Below, piece after piece: positions 25,671 to 32,436 of a stretch of 32,436 nt of DNA (position 1 is its first letter; the number at the start of each line of letters is the position of its first letter). This DNA comes from Halanaerobium saccharolyticum (GTDB taxonomy: Bacteria; Bacillota; Halanaerobiia; Halanaerobiales; Halanaerobiaceae): assembly GCF_003259895.1 (NCBI RefSeq), contig NZ_QLME01000009.1, positions 1-32,436 of the forward strand, written 5' to 3'. A program made the position numbers and the translations under genes. The notes beneath the pieces are model-generated. The model did not search any database. It worked only from the letters and a program-made list of their open reading frames with translations, and was not told the DNA's origin.

Positions 25671-26618
25671 ATGAAACAAAAACAGGATATTTTACTCGAA
25701 AGTGGGACCGGGGAGTTAGAAATTTTAAAATTTATTGTTGATGATAGTTCATATGCTATAAATGTCTTAAAAGTAAGAGAGATTTTGCGGATTGAAAAGG
25801 GTGATATTAAAAAGCTGCCCGAAAAGTCTGATGTGATACTGGGAATGACCAATATTCGCGGTGATGTAATAATGATCGTTAACTTAAGTTCCTATTTGAA
25901 TTCAGAGCTGATAGAAAACGATGGAGTAATAATGGCTATTCTGGCCGAGTTTAATGCAACCAAGATCTTATTTGCGGTTGACAATGTAGTTGGTATTGAC
26001 CGTATTGGCTGGGATGATATTCAGCCACCTGATCGGATGATGGGAGAATTAGTTAATGGTGTTATAAAATCAGATACTGATAAAGATTTAATTAACTTTT
26101 TAAATTTCGAAAAGATTTTAGAAGATTTACAGCCTGAGCTGGGTAATAAAGTTGATGTTAAACCGGAAGCTTCTGCTGATTTGAGAGCGAGAAGAAAGAA
26201 TAAAACTCTGGCTTTAGCAGATGATTCTCCAACAACCAGAAATATGATTAAGGATACCTTAGTGGAAGCAGGTTATCAGGATTTTAAAATTTTTAGTGAT
26301 GGCAGACAGCTTTTAGATCATCTTTTAGAAATCAAGGAAAAATATCCAGAGGACAGTGTTTTGGACCATGTACAGGGTATTATAACCGATATTGAGATGC
26401 CCAATATGGATGGACATACACTTATTAGAAAGATTCATGAGGATCGTTACTTAAGAAAACTGCCGACAGTTATCTTCTCTTCTTTAATTAGTGAAGATCT
26501 GCTGCATAAGGGTAAGGATGTTGGAGCAGATGCTCAGATAACTAAACCCGAACTGGATAAACTTGTGGGAGTAGTTGATCAGCTGGTTAAGGCTGTGAAG
26601 CCGATAGCCGATTATTAA
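25671..26618 (+). CDS. cheV: Chemotaxis coupling protein CheV (CheW plus receiver)
   Basis: A 315-aa protein linking chemoreceptors to the CheA kinase and helping adaptation. Residues 10-155 are a CheW-like domain (INVLKVREILRI, LGMTNIRGDVIMIVNL). Residues 178-310 are a receiver with acidic pocket D184/D185 and phosphoacceptor D240 (GIITDIEMPNMDG), and the later T/S and K positions are in FSSLISEDL and ITKPEL. ATG 25671 follows GAGGGGG by five or six bases; the TTG at 25656 overlaps that site. It is a single-gene unit. Its stop codon runs directly into a 204-bp inverted-repeat element. Confidence 0.93.
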   Translation: MKQKQDILLESGTGELEILKFIVDDSSYAINVLKVREILRIEKGDIKKLPEKSDVILGMTNIRGDVIMIVNLSSYLNSELIENDGVIMAILAEFNATKILFAVDNVVGIDRIGWDDIQPPDRMMGELVNGVIKSDTDKDLINFLNFEKILEDLQPELGNKVDVKPEASADLRARRKNKTLALADDSPTTRNMIKDTLVEAGYQDFKIFSDGRQLLDHLLEIKEKYPEDSVLDHVQGIITDIEMPNMDGHTLIRKIHEDRYLRKLPTVIFSSLISEDLLHKGKDVGADAQITKPELDKLVGVVDQLVKAVKPIADY

Positions 26619-26820
26619 TAAAAGCTATAAAGTTAAACTTCAAATAAAACTTAGAAATAACTAAAATTCAAAAAAGGCTTAAATCAAGCTACCTGCCGTA
26701 TTGAGAATCCTGTCTCGGCGGCAGTTCAGAACTTCGTGTTCTTCAGTCTGATTTAAGCATTTTTCTCATTAAGTTATTTTAGCTAATTTTTCTAAGTCAT
26801 TTAACTTTATAGCTTTTATT
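26617..26820. repeat. 204-bp imperfect inverted-repeat element after cheV
   Basis: The ends, 26617-26637 and 26800-26820, are a 21-bp perfect inverted repeat. Further inward, ACTTAGAAA (26649-26657) pairs with 26789-26797, and CTAAAAT (26661-26667) with 26776-26782. The centre is a branched hairpin head (26671-26764). The left end starts inside the cheV stop codon. No target-site duplication is evident outside the ends. It could be a MITE-like element, a large terminator or a structured RNA. The gap 26619-27074 holds this element plus the alcohol dehydrogenase promoter and no gene. Confidence 0.85.
26671..26764 (+). other. Three-way-junction RNA-like head with T run (terminator or small RNA)
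   Basis: Outer stem GCTTAAATCA (26677-26686) / TGATTTAAGC (26749-26758), extended by AAAAA/TTTTT. Inside are two hairpins: CTGCCG (26693-26698) / CGGCAG (26719-26724), topped by GAGA/TCTC (26703-26706/26713-26716), and AGAAC (26728-26732) / GTTCT (26738-26742) closing on TTCGT. GC content is raised relative to flanks. The TTTTT after the outer stem could end cheV transcripts. Confidence 0.7.
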
Positions 26821-26985
26821 TGGTGGATGATACTAATTTAGCTTTTATCTTTATCAAGTTATTTATCAAAAAATATTAAGTCACTCAATTTCTTATATTA
26901 AAGAGATTATATTTTTTAAAATATAAAGTGAATAATTTCACTACTGTTCTGATTTATTTTAAAATTTAAACTTATTAGGATTTCA

Positions 26986-27014
26986 TTGTTATTTTAAAGC
27001 CCCGGTGTTATAAT
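26986..27014 (+). promoter_or_regulatory. Promoter of the iron-containing alcohol dehydrogenase
   Basis: TTGTTA (26986-26991), exactly 17 bases, TATAAT (27009-27014), with an upstream TG (extended -10). About 60 bases before the start codon. Confidence 0.75.
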
Positions 27015-27016
27015 AA

Positions 27017-27034
27017 TTGTGAATTAAATAACAA
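27017..27034. promoter_or_regulatory. Candidate Rex (redox) operator
   Basis: TTGTGAATTAAATAACAA fits the Rex pattern TTGTGAA-n4-TTCACAA at 12 of 14 defined positions. It begins two bases after the -10 and covers the expected transcription start, so bound repressor would block the promoter. Rex responds to the NADH/NAD ratio and commonly controls alcohol dehydrogenases in Firmicutes. No rex gene is in the window. Confidence 0.6.
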
Positions 27035-27074
27035 AATCTTATCAGTTAATAATTTAAAAAGGAGATGGATAATT

Positions 27075-28217
27075 ATGAACTCATTTGTTATACCACCTGA
27101 GATTCACCATAGTCAGGATTCTCTTTCTTATTTAGAAAATCTGGAAGGTGAAAAAGCGGTTTTAGTTACTGGCGGTAGTTCTATGAAACGCTTTGGTTTT
27201 TTAGACCAGGCTGTAGAACTTTTAGAAAAAGCCGGAATTGAATCTAAGATTATTGATGGAGTTGAGCCAAATCCTTCTGTTAAAACAGTTAATAAAGGGA
27301 AAAACTTAATGCTCGATTTTGAACCGGACTGGGTTATTGCCATTGGTGGAGGTTCTGCTCTGGATGCAGCCAAAATCATGTGGGCTTTTTATGAACATCC
27401 AGATTTAGAGTTTGAAGAGATTATAGAAGTTGGTTCTATACCGGAATTAAGAAATAAGGCTAAATTTATTGCTATTCCTTCAACAAGTGGAACAGCTTCT
27501 GAGATTACAGCCTTTTCTGTAATTACTGATCTGGAAAAGAAAATTAAATATCCAATTGTTTCACCAGAGATTGTACCTGATCTAGCAATTGTTGATCCCC
27601 AGATTCCGGCTACTATGCCTTCTCATATTACTGCTAATACAGGAATGGATGTTATGGCCCATGCAGTAGAGGCTTTTGTTTCAACTGCAGCCACAGATTA
27701 TACTGATCCTCTGGCTCTAAAAGCAATTAAACTTGTCTTTGATTACTTACCAGAGGCTGTAGCTGATGGAGATAATTTAGAAGCCAGAGAAAAAATGCAT
27801 AATGCTTCTACTCTGGCAGGAATGGCTTTTTCTAATGCTTCTTTAGGTATTGTCCATAGTTTAGCTCATAAAATAGGAGGAGAATTCCATGTAACTCATG
27901 GTCTGGCAAATGCAATCTTATTACCATATGTAATAGATTTTAATTATCAGGCAGCAGAGAATAAGTTTAAAGAAATTGAAGAATATCTGGGAATTAATGA
28001 CTTAAAAGCTGAAGTCAAAAACTTAAATCAAAAATTAGATATTAAAGCTAACTTTAAAGAAATAGACTGGCTGGATTATACTGAAGAGGATTTTGAAGAA
28101 GTTCTGGCAAGAATGTCTCAGAATGCTTTAGAAGATCCCTGTACCCTAACTAATCCAGAGGAACCCGAAGTTGAAGACTTAAAAGAAATCTATAAAAAAG
28201 CATATTATGGTGAATAA
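27075..28217 (+). CDS. Iron-containing alcohol dehydrogenase (group III)
   Basis: A 380-aa NAD(P)-dependent alcohol dehydrogenase, interconverting an aldehyde and an alcohol, likely reoxidising NAD(P)H in fermentation. Visible: cofactor loop AIGGGSALDAAK (G91-G93), PSTSGTASEIT near 135-146, and metal ligands D192 and H196 (GMDVMAHAVEA), H261 (GIVHSLAHKIGG) and H275 (VTHGLANAILLP). Length is normal. GGAGATGG precedes the ATG. The gene is monocistronic, with a strong promoter, a Rex-like operator and an intrinsic terminator. Ethanol or butanol specificity cannot be told from sequence. Confidence 0.93.
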   Translation: MNSFVIPPEIHHSQDSLSYLENLEGEKAVLVTGGSSMKRFGFLDQAVELLEKAGIESKIIDGVEPNPSVKTVNKGKNLMLDFEPDWVIAIGGGSALDAAKIMWAFYEHPDLEFEEIIEVGSIPELRNKAKFIAIPSTSGTASEITAFSVITDLEKKIKYPIVSPEIVPDLAIVDPQIPATMPSHITANTGMDVMAHAVEAFVSTAATDYTDPLALKAIKLVFDYLPEAVADGDNLEAREKMHNASTLAGMAFSNASLGIVHSLAHKIGGEFHVTHGLANAILLPYVIDFNYQAAENKFKEIEEYLGINDLKAEVKNLNQKLDIKANFKEIDWLDYTEEDFEEVLARMSQNALEDPCTLTNPEEPEVEDLKEIYKKAYYGE

Positions 28218-28248
28218 TTAATATTATAAAATAGAAATAGTATTTTCA

Positions 28249-28295
28249 AGTATCGGATTGCTGAATTTTTTTCAGCTCTCTGATACTTTTTTTTT
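28249..28295 (+). terminator. Intrinsic terminator of the alcohol dehydrogenase
   Basis: AGTATC (28249-28254) pairs with GATACT (28282-28287), with an inner GCTGA/TCAGC stem, followed by a run of nine T (28287-28295). Confidence 0.88.
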
Positions 28296-28416
28296 GCTCG
28301 GCATTTTTTAATTTAAAATAAAAATAATAAAAATTAAATTAAGCTAATAACAAGAGCAAAAAAGAGTTAATCACTGCTGATAGCCTATAAAAGCTTTAAT
28401 TGGGGTTAAAATGAGT

Positions 28417-28443
28417 TTAAGAATTCTACGACTCTGACGATAT
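28417..28443 (+). promoter_or_regulatory. Sigma-28 (SigD/FliA-type) promoter of the flgM operon
   Basis: TTAA (28417-28420), 15 bases, GACGATAT (28436-28443). This compares with the consensus TAAA-N15-GCCGATAT (7 of 8 in the -10, 3 of 4 in the -35). It lies about 50 bases before flgM, the anti-sigma-28 gene, a classic feedback target. The rest of 28296-28416 is AT-rich and shows nothing else. Confidence 0.65.
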
Positions 28444-28489
28444 TAGTAGCAGAAGATAAAAATGAATTACCCTTTAGGAGGGAGCAGCC

Positions 28490-28762
28490 ATGAAAATTAA
28501 TAACATTCAAGCAGGAAAAATAAATCAATATTATAAGCAGATGCAGCAGAAGCAGACTGAGAAGAAACAAACTAAAGATGACACTACCCAAATTTCTGCA
28601 AAAGCTAAAGAAATCATGACTGCTAGAGCTGAACTCAAAAAGATACCTCAGATTAGAGAAGAAAAAGTTGCAGCACTTAAAGAAAAAGTTCAATCCGGTA
28701 ATTACCAGGTTGACAGCAAAAAATTAGCTGCAAAAATTCTAAATAATGTTGAGCAGGTGTAA
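28490..28762 (+). CDS. flgM: Anti-sigma-28 factor FlgM
   Basis: A 90-aa negative regulator of late flagellar genes; it holds sigma-28 until the hook is complete. The N-terminus is polar and glutamine/lysine-rich, as expected for the disordered part (residues 1-40, MQQKQTEKKQTKDD). The C-terminal half has the family helices: ISAKAKEIMTARAELKKIP, then REEKVAALKEKVQSGNYQVD, then KKLAAKILNNV. AGGAGGG lies 7 bases before the ATG. It is first in flgM-flgN-flgK-flgL, with three bases to flgN. Confidence 0.92.
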   Translation: MKINNIQAGKINQYYKQMQQKQTEKKQTKDDTTQISAKAKEIMTARAELKKIPQIREEKVAALKEKVQSGNYQVDSKKLAAKILNNVEQV

Positions 28763-28765
28763 TAA

Positions 28766-29266
28766 ATGTCAGAGAAGCTAAAAAAAGATTTATTAAATAT
28801 TTTAAAAGAAGAGAAAGCTCTCTATCAAAAACTTTTTGAGATTGCAGAAGAAAAAAATGAAGCTTTAGTAAATAACGACACAGATAAATTAATGGAAATA
28901 GTAGAAAATGATAGAGAAGTAATTGCAGATATAGAAGCAAAGGATAAAGAAAGAAATGATAAAATTCAGGAGATCAAAGATGAGTTTGAAATAGAATTAG
29001 AAAAAAATTCTTACAGCAGCTTAATCGAAAAACTGCCTGAAGGCTGGGGAGAAGATTTAAATCCTATTAGAGAAGAACTGATTGACTTGACTGATGACTT
29101 TCATAATTTAAATGAACAGAATCAAAAACTTCTCGAGCAGGCCATAGATTTAAATCAGACTTCATTTGAAACAATAGTGAAAAGCATAAAAGATCAAGAT
29201 ACTACTTATTCTAAAACAGCAAAAGATAAAAAAGAACAGCCGAGAATTATAAATAAACAGGGCTAA
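28766..29266 (+). CDS. flgN: Flagellar chaperone FlgN
   Basis: A 166-aa helical export chaperone for the hook-filament junction proteins FlgK and FlgL. It is almost all helix, strongly charged, with LLNILKEEKALYQKLFEIAE at the start and a heptad-like LNEQNQKLLEQAIDLNQ near 115-130, typical of FlgN. The tail after residue 150 is lysine-rich and probably disordered. Its position between flgM and flgK supports the call. The start is three bases after the flgM stop, with CAGGTG as ribosome site. Confidence 0.88.
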   Translation: MSEKLKKDLLNILKEEKALYQKLFEIAEEKNEALVNNDTDKLMEIVENDREVIADIEAKDKERNDKIQEIKDEFEIELEKNSYSSLIEKLPEGWGEDLNPIREELIDLTDDFHNLNEQNQKLLEQAIDLNQTSFETIVKSIKDQDTTYSKTAKDKKEQPRIINKQG

Positions 29267-29279
29267 AGGTGGGAAGATA

Positions 29280-30998
29280 ATGAATAATATATTCAGCGGC
29301 CTGCATGTCGGGTTAAGAGCACTGGAAACACAGCGTAAATCACTCGATGTAACAGGTCATAACATAGCAAATGCAAATAATGAAAATTATAATAAACAGC
29401 GAGCAATACATAAGGCTTCTTACCCTTATACAGCTCCCGGTCTTTCCAATCATGGAGGAGCCGGACAGTTTGGGACAGGAGTTGAGATCGAACAGGTAGA
29501 GAGGGTTAAAGATCAATTTATTAATTCGCAGATTTTTAATGAAACTCAAACTTCAGGTTACTGGGAAGAAATGCAGCGGGGTTTAGAAAAGGTAGAATAT
29601 ATTCTAAATGAACCTTCTGATTCCGGAATAGACAGTTCTATCAATCAATTCTGGAACTCACTCCAGGATTTAAGTAATAACCCCAGTGATGATGCAGCAA
29701 GAAATATGGTAAGAGAAAATGCCTATAATGTAATTGATTCTTTTAAAAGTGTAGAAAATCAGCTTAATGATTATAAAGAAAGTATTAATGATAATCTTAG
29801 CAATGCAGCAGCAGATATTAATAATATTACTAATAAAATGGCTGACTTAAATAAACAGATAGTTTCTGTTAAGGGTAGTGGACAGAATCCTAATGATTTA
29901 CTTGATGAGCGAGATGCTCTTTATAAAGATTTAAGTGAGTTGATTAATGTTCAGTCCAGAGAAGATGCTCAGGGTAATTTGGTTGTTTCAACTCAGGGGC
30001 TGCAGCTGGTTAATGGCTCAGATGCTTATGAGTTAGAAACTAAAGGTAATACTGATGATAATAGTATTCCGAGGATGGAAGATCAACTGATTCACAGCCG
30101 CACAGGAACAGAGATCAAACCTACTAATGGTAAAATAGCAGCCTGGATGGAAATGAGAGACGAAAAACTTGATTTTTATGCAGGTAGGCTTGATAAACTA
30201 GCAGAGACTATGGTGACAGAATTTAATAATCAGCATCAGGCTGGTTATGATGCTAATGGAGTTGATGGTGGAAATTTTTTTGAACCCATTGATAATTCAA
30301 GTAATCAGAGCGTAATTGCTCAGTTAGATCTGACAGCGGCTATCAAAGATCTGGAAAATGGTCTTGATAAAATAGCAGCCGGAAATAAAAATATAGATAC
30401 TTTTGTTGAACTTGATACTCTTGGAAATAATTTGAGTGGTAATTATCAGATAGAAGTTACAGAAAACACTTCAAACAGTGACCAATTAGATATAGTAATT
30501 AATGATACTGATGGTAATGAAGTTTATTCAGATACTGGAATTAATGTTGATGAAACTATCAATTTAAGTGTTGAAGCAGATGGTGGGATTTCTGTAGATA
30601 CAGATCCAGCTGTCGATGCTATTAATGACTTTACTCTAACTCTTAATAAAGAGGGTAAAAGAAATATAACCCTTGACAAATCGATTGGTAATGGAGAAAA
30701 TGCAAATGCCCTTGCTAATATATTTAATAGTGATGAAGTTATAGAGGGTGCTTCACTTGAAGGATATTTTAGAACAATTGTAACCTCTGTTGGTGCTGAA
30801 TCATCAAGATCTCAGCAGATGAAAAATAATCAGGATGTAGTTCTAAAACAGCTAACGACTCTTGATAGAAGTATTTCGGGGGTTTCACTTGATGAAGAAA
30901 TGGCAAATTTAATTAAATATCAGCAGTCATATGCAGCAGCAGCAAAATATATTAATAAAACTGAAGAATTACTCGATAGCTTAATGACAATAGTTTAA
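29280..30998 (+). CDS. flgK: Flagellar hook-associated protein 1 FlgK
   Basis: A 572-aa hook-filament junction protein. The N-terminal flagellar axial motif is SGLHVGLRALETQRKSLDVT followed by GHNIANANNENYNKQRA. The C-terminal axial motif is SGVSLDEEMANLIKYQQSYAA and the following KYINKTEELLDSLMTIV. The variable middle (about residues 370-470) is rich in Asp, Asn and Thr, an exposed domain. Acidic surface residues are frequent, which would suit a salt-adapted organism but is not proof. It lies 13 bases after flgN, with AAAGGTGGG as ribosome site. Confidence 0.95.
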   Translation: MNNIFSGLHVGLRALETQRKSLDVTGHNIANANNENYNKQRAIHKASYPYTAPGLSNHGGAGQFGTGVEIEQVERVKDQFINSQIFNETQTSGYWEEMQRGLEKVEYILNEPSDSGIDSSINQFWNSLQDLSNNPSDDAARNMVRENAYNVIDSFKSVENQLNDYKESINDNLSNAAADINNITNKMADLNKQIVSVKGSGQNPNDLLDERDALYKDLSELINVQSREDAQGNLVVSTQGLQLVNGSDAYELETKGNTDDNSIPRMEDQLIHSRTGTEIKPTNGKIAAWMEMRDEKLDFYAGRLDKLAETMVTEFNNQHQAGYDANGVDGGNFFEPIDNSSNQSVIAQLDLTAAIKDLENGLDKIAAGNKNIDTFVELDTLGNNLSGNYQIEVTENTSNSDQLDIVINDTDGNEVYSDTGINVDETINLSVEADGGISVDTDPAVDAINDFTLTLNKEGKRNITLDKSIGNGENANALANIFNSDEVIEGASLEGYFRTIVTSVGAESSRSQQMKNNQDVVLKQLTTLDRSISGVSLDEEMANLIKYQQSYAAAAKYINKTEELLDSLMTIV

Positions 30999-31017
30999 AT
31001 AACAGGAGTTGACAGCA

Positions 31018-32202
31018 ATGAGAGTTACAAATTCAATGATGGTTCAAAATATGTTAGATCATCTAAAAAATAATATGGGAGATTTGAATAACTTAAATGA
31101 GCAGTTGAGCTCGGGTAAGTTATTCCAGATGCCATCTGATGCACCAATTAAAGTCTCAGACAGCATGAATTATAAGTCTCAACTAAATAGAAACGATCAG
31201 TATCAGCGTAACCTTAACCAGGCCGAAAATTGGCTTAATACAACTGAGAGTTCTCTTAAAAGTGCTACAAAGGTTGTTCAGAGAGCTAGAGAATTATCAA
31301 TCTATGCTTCAAATGATTCTGTTACTTCTAATGATAGAGAAAAAATCGCTGGTGAAATTAAGGAATTAAGAGATGAATTAGTTGATATTTCCAGGGCTGA
31401 ATTAGGAGATAGTTATATTTTCTCCGGCCAAAAGACTAATGTACAACCGTTTAGTGTAACTGGAAATAGTGATTATGTAAAATATCAGGGTGATAAAGAG
31501 ATTATTGAAAGGCGTTTAAATGAAAATGTAGAAATGGATATTAATTTAAATGCTCAAGATGTTTTTGAAGATGAGATTAATACTTTAAATAATCTATACA
31601 ATCAGCTTTCTGGTCAGGCAGCAGAAGTTGAAACCTCAGAATTTACTGATTTTAATGATTTAGATAATAGTGGCACTTTTGATATTCAGGTTGATAACGG
31701 AGCAGTTCAAACTGTTGATTTAAGCGGAGAAGATTTTGATAGTTGGAATGAAGTAACCAGTTTTCTTGAAAATGAAATTGATGGAGTAACTGTTGAAGAA
31801 AATGATAATAGATTAATTTTCAGAAGTGAAGAATACAGTGAAGACTCTGCAATTGAAATAACGGATACTGATGGTATTTTTGGTGAAAATTATGAAGCTG
31901 CTGGTTCTGGAGATTCTTATAGTGGAGAAGAGATTAGTGCTAGTCTAACAAAACTTGATAATTCTATTAATAAATATGCTGAATTAAGAGCTGAAATCGG
32001 TGGAAAACTAAAAAGAACGGATAATTTAAGAAGCAGATTAGAAGCGGGAGAAGTTCATTTAAAGAAGTTAAAGTCTCAAAATGAAGATGCGGACCTGGCT
32101 GAAGTTATAACTAATCTTAAGATGGAAGAAAATGTTTATCGAGCATCACTTGCATCAGGTGCCAGAATTATGCAGCAATCTTTAGTAGATTTTATTAGAT
32201 AA
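31018..32202 (+). CDS. flgL: Flagellar hook-associated protein 3 FlgL
   Basis: A 394-aa junction protein between FlgK and the filament. The flagellin-like N-terminus is MRVTNSMMVQNMLDHLKNNM with NEQLSSGKLFQMPSDAP, and the C-terminus is DLAEVITNLKMEENVYRASL with MQQSLVDFIR. The middle (about residues 200-305) is acidic and variable. ATG 31018 is preferred over TTG 31009 because CAGGAG ends at 31008. It is 19 bases after flgK in the same operon. A long hairpin starts at its stop codon. In Bacillus subtilis, fliW and csrA lie between flgL and hag; here the flagellin gene follows directly. Confidence 0.94.
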   Translation: MRVTNSMMVQNMLDHLKNNMGDLNNLNEQLSSGKLFQMPSDAPIKVSDSMNYKSQLNRNDQYQRNLNQAENWLNTTESSLKSATKVVQRARELSIYASNDSVTSNDREKIAGEIKELRDELVDISRAELGDSYIFSGQKTNVQPFSVTGNSDYVKYQGDKEIIERRLNENVEMDINLNAQDVFEDEINTLNNLYNQLSGQAAEVETSEFTDFNDLDNSGTFDIQVDNGAVQTVDLSGEDFDSWNEVTSFLENEIDGVTVEENDNRLIFRSEEYSEDSAIEITDTDGIFGENYEAAGSGDSYSGEEISASLTKLDNSINKYAELRAEIGGKLKRTDNLRSRLEAGEVHLKKLKSQNEDADLAEVITNLKMEENVYRASLASGARIMQQSLVDFIR

Positions 32203-32255
32203 TTAGTGACAATTATAGCTCTAAAGATATCTTTAGGGCTGTGGTGATCACTAAT
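32202..32255 (+). other. Long two-part hairpin after flgL
   Basis: Outer stem ATTAGTGA (32202-32209) / TCACTAAT (32248-32255) and inner stem AGCTCTAAAG (32217-32226) / CTTTAGGGCT (32231-32240) with one wobble and a 4-base loop. There is no T run after it, so it is not a standard terminator. GTGATCAC (32244-32251) is an alternative small palindrome that would compete with the outer stem. Confidence 0.7.
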
Positions 32256-32304
32256 GCTGTTGGAGCGAAACGGCCGATCGTAAAAACAGTTTTAGGGTCA
32301 AGAG

Positions 32305-32356
32305 TTGGCCTGCAAGGATGCGGGTTAATATAACACTAATAAAAATTTCAAGGAGG
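32305..32356 (+). promoter_or_regulatory. Flagellin leader with two CsrA-type GGA sites
   Basis: A 9-bp hairpin (32305-32313 with 32320-32328, three G-T wobbles) displays AAGGAT in its loop, within GCAAGGATGC, close to the CsrA consensus RUACARGGAUGU. A second GGA, in CAAGGAGG (32349-32356), is the ribosome site itself. The spacing and arrangement match the hag leader of Bacillus subtilis, where CsrA bound at both sites blocks translation and FliW relieves it. Confidence 0.65.
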
Positions 32357-32364
32357 AATAAAAA

Positions 32365-32436
32365 ATGATTATTAACACAAATGTAGCTGCATTGAATTCA
32401 TACAATCAGCTAAGTCAAACAAACAACAACATGCAG
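32365..32436 (+). CDS. Flagellin, N-terminal fragment cut by the window end
   Basis: The first 24 codons are visible, beginning MIINTNVAALNSYNQLSQTN, a strong match to the flagellin N-terminal D0 helix (MxINxNxxAL). AGGAGG (32351-32356) lies eight bases before the ATG. The leader carries the CsrA-type sites described above. The rest of the gene lies beyond the window. Confidence 0.93.
   Translation, partial: MIINTNVAALNSYNQLSQTNNNMQ

Noticed and set aside
32252-32280. Possible sigma-28 promoter for flagellin: TAAT ... GCCGATCG
   Set aside because: The -10 matches 6 of 8, but the spacer to the TAAT is 17 rather than about 15 and the -35 is imperfect; kept only as a possibility.

Overview
The window is AT-rich bacterial DNA with strong AGGAGG-type ribosome sites and frequent TTG/GTG starts. 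It carries a class II (Firmicutes-type) galT, a YvyF-family flagellar protein, CheV and the order flgM-flgN-flgK-flgL-flagellin. Together these point to a motile, anaerobic, clostridia-like Firmicute. The sugar-binding protein has a cleavable signal peptide but no lipobox cysteine, which suits a periplasm-bearing (diderm) lineage. My best guess is the Halanaerobiales (Halanaerobium-like); this is inference, not proof.

Layout. (1) 80-4766, plus strand: TRAP transporter small and large permeases, an IlvD/Edd-type dehydratase and a YbdH/HcxA-like hydroxycarboxylate dehydrogenase, probably a route for an unidentified sugar acid or hydroxy acid. (2) 4865-5465, minus strand: a ribbon-helix-helix antitoxin and a PIN toxin that seems to have lost its middle. 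(3) 5604-7406, minus strand: cheB-cheR behind a perfect consensus sigma-A promoter; divergent from it is a YvyF-like flagellar gene. (4) 8357-11499: a CUT1 sugar ABC importer (binding protein and two permeases, no ATPase), followed by a Gfo/Idh/MocA oxidoreductase, class II galT and a FadR-type GntR regulator (11691-15133). (5) 15306-17642, minus strand: a membrane-bound Cache-HAMP-GGDEF-EAL protein. (6) 17972-24097: gltB-gltD glutamate synthase. (7) 24345-25577: a small coiled-coil protein, then an MntA-HepT (type VII) toxin-antitoxin pair. (8) 25671-28217: cheV, a 204-bp inverted-repeat element, and an iron-containing alcohol dehydrogenase with a probable Rex operator. (9) 28417-32436: a sigma-28-type promoter, flgM, flgN, flgK, flgL, and the start of a flagellin gene cut by the window end.

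How they work together. Chemotaxis and motility genes (cheB, cheR, cheV, yvyF-like, flgMNKL, flagellin) are spread over three loci, broken up by metabolic operons. The most interesting non-coding signals are the flagellin leader, with two CsrA-type GGA sites arranged like the Bacillus subtilis hag leader; the 204-bp inverted repeat after cheV, with a branched RNA-like head; a perfect 36-bp palindrome before gltB; and the Rex-like site on the alcohol dehydrogenase promoter. No tRNA, rRNA, CRISPR array or transposase gene was seen.
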